The notes beneath the pieces are model-generated. The model had not been told where the DNA came from. It worked only from the letters and a program-made list of their open reading frames with translations, and did no database searches. This document shows, in pieces, positions 58,511-64,000 of a DNA stretch of 64,000 nucleotides; position 1 is the first letter of the stretch; each line of letters opens with the position of its first letter. The stretch is taken from positions 124,001 to 188,000 of the forward strand of contig CAWGIX010000001.1 of assembly GCA_963822705.1 (NCBI GenBank), given 5' to 3'. The DNA comes from CAVRQM01 sp963822705. GTDB taxonomy: Bacteria; Pseudomonadota; Alphaproteobacteria; Acetobacterales; Acetobacteraceae. The translations under genes and the position numbers were made by a program.

Positions 58511-59623
58511 GCGTCTACCTTGGACATGTTTGCTAAGGCGAATTGGCGCGGATCGGTCTGCGCAAGAACCTTGCCAGCAGGCCCCGGGTCGCGGCCCGCG
58601 ATCACGTCGGCCACCAGCCGGCCGGCGGCGGGAGAAGTCTGGATGCCGTAGCCGCCCTGCCCCGCGCACCAGAAGAACTTTTCCGCCGCCCCGTCCCAGC
58701 CGATCGCCAGGCTGCCGTCCGGGGCGAATGTGCGCAGCCCGGCCCAGGCGTGCTCGACCCGATGCACGGCAATGTCCAGCGCCTGCTGCATGCGGTCGAC
58801 CGCGAGGGCGATATCCAGCTCGTCCGGCTGCACGTCGTGGGCGTGCATCGGCGTCTCGTCAGCGGGCGACACCAGCAGTTTCGTGCGCGCCTCGGGCCGG
58901 GCGTACCAGCTGTGATCCAGCGCTTCGACCATAGGCCAGGCCGCCACGGCCCACGGCGCGGGGTCGACGATCACGGCGGTACGGCGTTTTGGCACCAGCC
59001 CGAGCGGCATCACGGCGGCCTGCACGGCAACCTCGTCGGCCCAGGCCCCGGCGGCGTTGACCAGAATGCCGGCCGCAAAAATCCCGCCGCTGGTAACTTT
59101 CACGCGCCAGCGGCCGCGGGCGCGCTCGATCCGCGCAGTGCGGCTGCGCAGGGCCAGCACGCCGGCGGCGGCGCGGAACTCGCGCAAGAATTTTTGGTGC
59201 AGCCCCGCTACGTCGATATCGAATGCATCGTCCTCCGCCGCGGCGGTTACGGCGTAGTCCGGGCGGAGGGCCGGCACCATCGCGCGCGCCTCCTCCATGC
59301 CCACCGAGACGCAGCCCCTCGCCGGACGCGAGGCGCGCCGCAAGGAGCGGCTCCTCGCCCGGGCGAGCCAGCGTCAGCACCGAGCGACGCGCCATTAAAG
59401 CGTGCTGCTCGAAGAAAGGACGGGAGAGGCCGGTCAGGCGCCGCACGTCCTCGGGGCCGTAATTCAGGTACCACAGCGCGGCGGAGCGGCCGGTGCTGTG
59501 ATAGCCCGCCTGCTCCTCGGCCTCGACCAGCGCCACCGAAAAATCCTGCGCCAGCCCGGCGGCGGCACTGGCCCCTGCAATGCCGGCGCCGACCACCACC
59601 ACGTCAAAATTCTGCAAATCCAT
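58489..59623 (-). CDS. FAD-dependent amino-acid/glycine-oxidase-like oxidoreductase (one frameshift)
   Basis: DAO/DadA-type flavoprotein of about 378 residues. The N-terminus is MDLQNFDVVVVGAGIAGASAAAGLAQ with the FAD dinucleotide motif, then SVALVEAEEQAGYHSTGRSAA. After a frame change near 59330 the product continues MEEARAMVPALRPDYAV, FLREFRAAAGVLAL, GILVNAAGAWADEVA, PMVEALDHSWYARPEA and the C-terminal AGQGGYGIQTSPAAGRLVADVI. This matches D-amino-acid dehydrogenase and glycine-oxidase relatives. Substrate not visible. Upstream of the large transglutaminase gene with a 22-base overlap. Confidence 0.85.
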
Positions 59624-59726
59624 GGGCACCTAGCATCGGGCGCGGCCGAGGGCGACGCAACCGCGCGGCGTGACAGTGCGCAAGCTCGGCCCTATCTCCG
59701 CGGCTCAGACGGAGAGGGAGTGCTGC

Positions 59727-60362
59727 ATGATCCGAACAGTCCGGATCGGCTTGGCCATTTGCCTCGCAGCCTCGTTGTGCGGCTGCGGCGGCAACCTGTC
59801 GCCGAACACGTATTCGACCGCGGCCGTGCAGCAGGCCAACAAGGTGGATCGCGGCGTGGTGGTCGGCGCCCGCCGGGTGGATGTCAGCGCGCCGGGCGTG
59901 GTGGGCGCTACGACGGGAGCGGCGGCGGGCGGGGTTGCGGGATCGCAGGCGCCCGGCGGCGGCGTGGGCTCCGCCCTGGGCGCGGTCGGCGGCGCATTGC
60001 TGGGCGGCCTGATCGGCACCGGCGTCGAGCACGCCACCACGGACACGTTCGCCTACGAATACATCGTGCGCAAGACCAGCGGCGACCTGGTGTCGGTCAC
60101 TCAAAAGGATGCAGCACCTCTCGCCATTGGCACCAAGGTGCTGGTGATCGCCGGCAATCAGGCCCGGATCGTGCCCGACTACACCGTGACTGTCGAACCG
60201 GGCTCGGCGCAGCCGCCGCCGAAACCGGTCGCCGAAGCGCCGACGGTCACCGCGCCGCCGCCCCCGCCGGTCACCGCCTCGCCGCTGCCGCCGGTATCGC
60301 TGCCCTACCCGGTGCCGGATGAGCTGAAATTTCCCGCAAGCCCGGGCCGGCCGGCTTCGTGA
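59727..60362 (+). CDS. glycine-zipper outer-membrane lipoprotein
   Basis: A 211-residue lipoprotein with signal and lipobox: LAICLAASLCGCGGNL, Cys being the acylated residue. The middle is a glycine zipper (GVVGATTGAAAGGVAGSQ, GSALGAVGGALLGGLIGTG) as in SlyB/Pcp-type proteins. Then comes a beta stretch AYEYIVRKTSGDLVSVTQ and GTKVLVIAGNQARIVPDYTV, and a Pro-rich tail. Family role is outer-membrane integrity. Convergent with the Uma2 remnant, 17 bases away. Intact. Confidence 0.85.
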   Translation: MIRTVRIGLAICLAASLCGCGGNLSPNTYSTAAVQQANKVDRGVVVGARRVDVSAPGVVGATTGAAAGGVAGSQAPGGGVGSALGAVGGALLGGLIGTGVEHATTDTFAYEYIVRKTSGDLVSVTQKDAAPLAIGTKVLVIAGNQARIVPDYTVTVEPGSAQPPPKPVAEAPTVTAPPPPPVTASPLPPVSLPYPVPDELKFPASPGRPAS

Positions 60363-60378
60363 ACCCGAGTTCTGACTT

Positions 60379-60651
60379 TGTCAGGTCGGGTATGCGCAGA
60401 TTTATGGATGCGCCGACGCGCGGCTGAACTCCGGCCCCCACGACAACACGGCAAGGACTATTTTGAGCAACGAAATGGTTCCGGAGCCGGGCCGCAAACT
60501 CGGCCAAAATCGCGCCATGCGTCCAACTCGGGGCATCCATCGGAACCGGCTCGCCGTCGATCAACTGGTGCCAATACGCGGTTCCGTCGCCGGGCCAGGC
60601 CAAGAAAGCCTCGATGTCCATCAGCTTGGGAGGCGCCAGCACGGAACTCAT
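60379..60651 (-). pseudogene. Uma2-family nuclease, truncated at the 3' side
   Basis: About 90 residues starting MSSVLAPPKLMDIEAFLAW match the N-terminal half of Uma2 proteins: GTAYWHQLIDGEPVPMDAP, SWTHGAILAEFAARLRNHF, CRVVVGAGVQPRV and INLRIPDLT. The usual Uma2 length is about 190, with the catalytic PD-(D/E)xK Lys/Glu in the second half (after RIPDLT). Here the frame then meets the end of the convergent lipoprotein gene and the second half is missing. Catalysis is therefore doubtful. It follows the small protein at 60678 on the same strand, 27 bases apart. Confidence 0.65.
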
Positions 60652-60677
60652 GACGCTTTCCTCTCCCGGGCACCCTA

Positions 60678-60917
60678 TCAGTCGCAATCACACCCAGGCG
60701 TGGGGCCGCGCGACTCACGCACGACATGGTGGTCGATCCACTCGGCCACCAGCCGCCGCGCCTCGTTCAGCGACGCTTCGGGGTGGTGGATGCGATACAG
60801 CGTGGTGCAGGCGCCGAACGCCGAAAGATCGGTGGTGCCCAGGCTGCGCAGATCGCGATACGCGGTGACGACGGCGCGCTCGCAGCGGCGGGAGATGTGG
60901 CTGATTTCGCGTCCCAT
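60678..60917 (-). CDS. small hypothetical protein, 79 residues
   Basis: Basic helical protein: MGREISHISRRCERAVVTAYRDLRS, LYRIHHPEASLNEARRLVAEWIDHH. It resembles short proteins of Acetobacteraceae with a YRWHHPE-type motif and a Trp near the end; function unknown. It is in the same direction as the Uma2 remnant and may have been its co-transcribed partner. Confidence 0.65.
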   Translation of the reverse strand: MGREISHISRRCERAVVTAYRDLRSLGTTDLSAFGACTTLYRIHHPEASLNEARRLVAEWIDHHVVRESRGPTPGCDCD

Positions 60918-61000
60918 GCAACAATACTAGGGCGCCGACCGCCGGGCCGCAATGCGGAGCCGTGCGCGGACCCTCGCCCCGAGCCTCCCGGAAGGACGCA

Positions 61001-62053
61001 TCAATCCAGCGCGAAACGCCGGCGGATTTCCTCAGCGACCCGGCCCGCCTCGTCCAGCGGGGAGCGTGGCCAGCGCGCCAGTTCGCCTCTGAACCGGCTC
61101 AGATGGCCGGCCTCGGAGAGACGCGCGGCGAGTTGCCGATGGCCGGTGCCGGCCAGCTCCGGAAGCAGGGCATAGACCGGCACTTTCGTGGCACAGGCCT
61201 GCACCAGCAGCGCGGGCGCGTTGGCCGCCACCAGCACCGTATCGGCGGTCGCCAAGAATCCGGCATACGGGCTCTCGCCAGGCTCGTTCCAGCGGTGCAG
61301 CAGGTGCATTACATGGCCCAGCCCCGCGGCCAGGGCGTCGCTGGCCTCGGCCCCGGTGCGGCGGCTGGTGCTGGCCAAAACCGAGCCGCCGAACCCGGAG
61401 ACGAGCCGTGCCACCTGGCGCGCGAGTGCGTGCGCTCGGGCCGGCTCCATGTCGCTGCCGTGCGCCGGGCCACCCACCAGCAAGGCCACGCGCGGGTGCG
61501 GCAGATGGTCGAGCCGATCGCCCCATTGTGCCGCGGAGCGCTGGAGCGCGGCGGGGCTGATGCGGTGCAGCGCGCCCAGCACCGGCAGCATGTTGGGCGC
61601 GGTCGCCGCACTCTCGGGCCCGGAGACCACCAGCAGGTCGTAGTCCTCGGAGGTGGGCAGCAACCCCAGCGGTGGCCGGGCGCAATGCACCAGCCGGGCG
61701 CCGAGCCGCGCTTTTAGCCAGCGCCCCACCGCGGCGGAGCGCGGCGTGGACGACAGCAGGAATTGTGGCGGCATGGCTCCGGTCGCCACGAAAGATTGCC
61801 GCGCCAGCGTGCCGCCCGCGACACCTGCCAGTGAGCCGCCCCGCAGCATCCGCGTAAGCGGGGCCAGCCAGGTCCACGACAGCCGCAAGCGCCGGAACGG
61901 CAGCCCCAGCCGCTCGGCGATGGCGATGGCCTGGGCGGCGGCCTCGTCACGGCTGTCCTCCAACACCCAGACGGGCGCCTGCGCCGGTCCCAGCGGCAGC
62001 AGCAGCGGCGAGCGCGGCGCCGGGCGGGCCTTCATGCGCTCGCGGTCAGCCAT
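61001..62053 (-). CDS. mitochondrial fission ELM1-like family protein
   Basis: A 350-residue protein with the bacterial ELM1 pattern: APVWVLEDSRDEAAAQAIAIAERLG, LPFRRLRLSWTWLAPLTRML, DLLVVSGPESAATAPNML, RVALLVGGPAHGSDMEPARAHALARQVARLV, and LLHRWNEPGESPYAGFLATADTVLVAANAPALLVQ. This is a nucleotide-sugar-binding GT-B-like fold in which the bacterial role is not established. Intact. It is divergent from pyrE with a 53-base gap. Confidence 0.85.
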   Translation of the reverse strand: MADRERMKARPAPRSPLLLPLGPAQAPVWVLEDSRDEAAAQAIAIAERLGLPFRRLRLSWTWLAPLTRMLRGGSLAGVAGGTLARQSFVATGAMPPQFLLSSTPRSAAVGRWLKARLGARLVHCARPPLGLLPTSEDYDLLVVSGPESAATAPNMLPVLGALHRISPAALQRSAAQWGDRLDHLPHPRVALLVGGPAHGSDMEPARAHALARQVARLVSGFGGSVLASTSRRTGAEASDALAAGLGHVMHLLHRWNEPGESPYAGFLATADTVLVAANAPALLVQACATKVPVYALLPELAGTGHRQLAARLSEAGHLSRFRGELARWPRSPLDEAGRVAEEIRRRFALD

Positions 62054-62106
62054 GGCGCGGCCCGTCGGCTACTGCTAGGCGGGCCGGAATCGCAGGGACG
62101 TGCGCC

Positions 62107-62823
62107 ATGACCAAGCTGCACATGACCGACTGGGACCGCGACGCGGCGATCACCGCGGCGCGTATTCTGTTGGAGATCAAGGCCGTGAACTTCCGTCCCG
62201 AGGAACCCTATACGTTTACGTCGGGCTGGAAGTCGCCCGTCTACATCGACTGCCGCCGCATCATCTTCTTCCCGCGCGCCCGCGCCAAGGTCTGCGCGCT
62301 CGCGGTGGAAAAAATCGGCCGCCACATCGGCTACGAGAGCATCGAGGCGGTGGCCGGCGGCGAAACTGCCGGCATCCCGTTCGCCGCCTGGATGGCCGAG
62401 CGGATGGGATTGCCGATGGCCTATGTACGCAAGCAGCCCAAGGCCTTTGGTCGCAACGCACTGATCGAGGGCGACGTTCCGGTGGGACTGCGCACGTTGC
62501 TGGTGGAGGACCTGACCACCGACGGGCGCAGCAAGATCCGGTTTGCCACCGCGCTGCGCGAGGCGGGGGCGGTGGTCAATCACACTTTCGTGGTGTTCTT
62601 CTACGGCGTGTTCCCCGGCAGTTTCCAGACGCTGGCGGCGATGGACATTTCGTTGCATCACCTGTGCACGTGGTGGGACGTGCTGGAGGCGTGCCGCGAC
62701 CGGCCGTATTTTTCCGAAGGCGCCCTGGCGGAAGTGCGGCGGTTTTTGGAGAACCCGGTGGCGTGGTCCGCATCACACGGCGGGATCGCGAGGGCGGAGG
62801 AAACGATGCTGGCGAGCCGCTAA
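62107..62823 (+). CDS. pyrE: orotate phosphoribosyltransferase
   Basis: A 238-residue pyrimidine-synthesis enzyme that makes orotidine-5'-phosphate from orotate and PRPP. The conserved parts are YTFTSGWKSPVYIDCR, AGGETAGIPFAAWMAERMGLPMAYVRKQPKAFG and the PRPP-binding LLVEDLTTDGRSKIRFATAL. Length and the C-terminal HLCTWWDVLEACRD stretch match the alphaproteobacterial form. Intact. Start ATG of MTKLHMTDWDRDAA. Confidence 0.97.
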   Translation: MTKLHMTDWDRDAAITAARILLEIKAVNFRPEEPYTFTSGWKSPVYIDCRRIIFFPRARAKVCALAVEKIGRHIGYESIEAVAGGETAGIPFAAWMAERMGLPMAYVRKQPKAFGRNALIEGDVPVGLRTLLVEDLTTDGRSKIRFATALREAGAVVNHTFVVFFYGVFPGSFQTLAAMDISLHHLCTWWDVLEACRDRPYFSEGALAEVRRFLENPVAWSASHGGIARAEETMLASR

Positions 62824-63466
62824 GGGCAGCACGCACGCACGCGCCACGCCCTGTCCCAACTCGGGGTGCAGCGATGGACTAATGATGAACACCGGAGGCC
62901 CGGCTGCAAGGTAATCGGCGCAGGCAATTAGGATGCCGATCCCACGCCGCGGTAGCGCCTAGTCGAAGGCAATCAGCGGGACGATGTGACCCGTGCACAT
63001 CCCGTATGCCTTACGGCTGCATATGATGCGCTCGTGATGCCACCACTTCAGCTTTGCTGGCTTCAGCATTGGCCAGATCGCTTCGGCGCGTCACGCTCGG
63101 TAACTCTTCCTCATGTCTCGTGCTCGCCACCTCGGTCCGGCGACCGGGCTGACGTTACCCGGTCAGAGGGTGCTCGGGGGATCAAGCCCACAGCGAGATG
63201 TCATGAGTTGCACAGATGCAGCGTGGAGAGCTGCGGAAAGCGTCGCGTAGGCGGACCAGATTTTCCGGGGCGCTCTGCGCTACTCTGCATCCGGGAATCG
63301 TTCCGGCCGGGTGTCGGGTTGAAACTCAATCGGGGGCGTGGCAGAAACGGAGCTGGCCGCCATGCGCGCGCTTTCTGCTCGGGAAGCATTGTCGATGGTC
63401 GGCGGCGGCCAACGGCCTATCGAATGCGCGACCTTCACAACAGGCGCAAGGAGGCATCCGACGTCT
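62824..63466. other. intergenic region without a recognisable gene
   Basis: About 640 bases between the pyrE stop and the end of the Gly-Asn repeat gene. I see no terminator with a T-run, no tRNA, and no frame that looks coding on either strand. It may hold the pyrE terminator and the region after the repeat gene. Confidence 0.55.
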
Positions 63467-64000
63467 TCATTTGCCTCCGCCCTTCCCGCCACTTCCATCT
63501 TTTCCGTTTCCGTTTCCGTTTCCGTTTCCGTTTCCGTTTCCGTTGCCGGTCCCGTGACCGTTCCCGTTGCCCTTGCCTTGCCCGTTGCCGTTGCCGTTGC
63601 CGTTCCCGTTCCCGTTCCCGTTCCCGTTGACCGTTCCCATTCCCGTTCCCGTTCCGTTGCCGTTCCCGTGACCGTTGCCGTGACCGTTGCCGTTCCCGTT
63701 CCCGTTGTTGCCGTTGCCGTTCCCGTTGCCGTTGCCGTTGCCGTTCCCGTGACCGTTGCCTTACCGTTGCCGTTCCCGTTCCCGTTGTTGCCGTTGCCGT
63801 TGCCGTTCCCGTTGCCGTTGCCGTTCCCGTTGCCGTTCCCGTGACCGTTCCCGTTCCCGTTCCCGTTACCGTTACCGTTCGCGTGGGTGTTTCCGTTTCC
63901 GCTGGAGCTGCTACTCCCGTTCCCGTTCCCGTTCCCGTTCCCGTTGCCCGTTCCCGTTGCCGTGCCCTGTTCCACTACCGCCGGCGGTGCCGCTGCCGCT
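63467..64000 (-). CDS. Gly-Asn repeat protein, 5' end beyond the window
   Basis: On the minus strand the sequence is built of GGN-AAC hexamers encoding runs of GN, with occasional GH, GK and GT units, and ends GKDGSGGKGGGK and a TGA at 63469-63467. An upstream zone near 63905-63950 carries SSSSS and THANGN. Frames shift within the array (after GNGNGNGK), as expected from slippage or sequencing error, so the exact protein is uncertain. The N-terminus lies past 64000. No known family; Gly/Asn-rich repeats often mark secreted or surface proteins. Confidence 0.6.
63480..63990. repeat. hexanucleotide tandem array CCGTTS/CCGTTT
   Basis: About 500 bases consist of CCGTTC, CCGTTG and CCGTTT units in varied order. 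The minus strand reads GGNAAC, giving Gly-Asn repeats. Unit identity changes at the sixth base (and sometimes a T or A joins). Not CRISPR, since there are no spacers. Assembly length is unreliable. Confidence 0.92.

Noticed and set aside
55672..58536. Long open frame (over 900 codons) on the plus strand opposite the large transglutaminase gene
   Set aside because: It is antisense to a well-conserved protein and has composition expected from GC-rich third-position bias; no known domains.
63480..63990. CRISPR array or origin iterons
   Set aside because: Hexamer units without spacers; there is no dnaA, repA or partition gene nearby.

Overview
This window is high-GC DNA from an alphaproteobacterium, most likely Acetobacteraceae (Rhodospirillales). 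The reasons are the overall gene families (PQQ-dependent membrane dehydrogenase, DUF4167 protein, ELM1-family protein), two short hypothetical families I associate with Acetobacteraceae, and a NrdR/Zur regulatory style typical of alphaproteobacteria. No rRNA, tRNA, CRISPR array, insertion sequence or replication origin was recognised. Genus is not determinable from what I can see. Layout. 1-2292: beta-oxidation/electron-transfer genes (3-hydroxybutyryl-CoA dehydrogenase, etfA, etfB). 2546-6293: an XRE regulator translationally coupled to a PhnD-like binding protein, a divergent fatty-acid desaturase, and a quinoprotein-type metallo-hydrolase. 6335-9287: a zinc homeostasis locus (zur convergent to znuBCA, with a perfect Zur box before znuA). 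9343-16860: HAD phosphatase, methyltransferase, acyltransferase, nrdB with paired NrdR boxes, DUF305 protein, two transglutaminase-like proteins and a cupin. 17036-18828: an orphan DPPY methylase and an Old Yellow Enzyme. 19158-23701: the translation block hisS-prfA-prmC, then DUF4167 and ASCH proteins. 23671-27274: a PQQ glucose/quinate-type dehydrogenase broken by about ten frameshifts, a secreted repeat protein and a cupin. 27817-35957: a region of low-complexity proteins around a fused T6SS-like TssB-TssC sheath protein that has no other secretion-system genes beside it; this is the most unusual part of the window. 36418-45020: catabolic genes (putA, dgoK, dgoA, VOC, GNAT, an orphan UgpC/MalK-type ATPase, an SDR and a malate/lactate-type dehydrogenase). 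45281-55072: secreted kelch-type protein, a DUF3857 remnant, a PH-like membrane protein, an FAD monooxygenase, a ROK kinase, an unknown protein, psuK-psuG and a polytopic membrane protein. 55189-62823: a very large DUF2126 transglutaminase, an FAD oxidoreductase, a lipoprotein, a truncated Uma2 gene, an ELM1-family protein and pyrE. 63467-64000: the 3' end of a Gly-Asn repeat protein. A strong general feature is the number of single-base frameshifts: about 35 in roughly 20 genes. They leave each successive frame open and the protein similarity uninterrupted, and no internal nonsense codons were seen. They cluster in a few genes (PQQ dehydrogenase, its metallo-hydrolase, the PhnD-like gene), while hisS, prfA, prmC, nrdB and pyrE are intact. 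Either the assembly carries uncorrected indels or some accessory genes are freshly decaying; sequence alone does not settle this. Broken genes are listed over their full conceptual span, and frameshift positions are approximate. Most functional names rest on recognised motifs and family resemblance, not on a database search.
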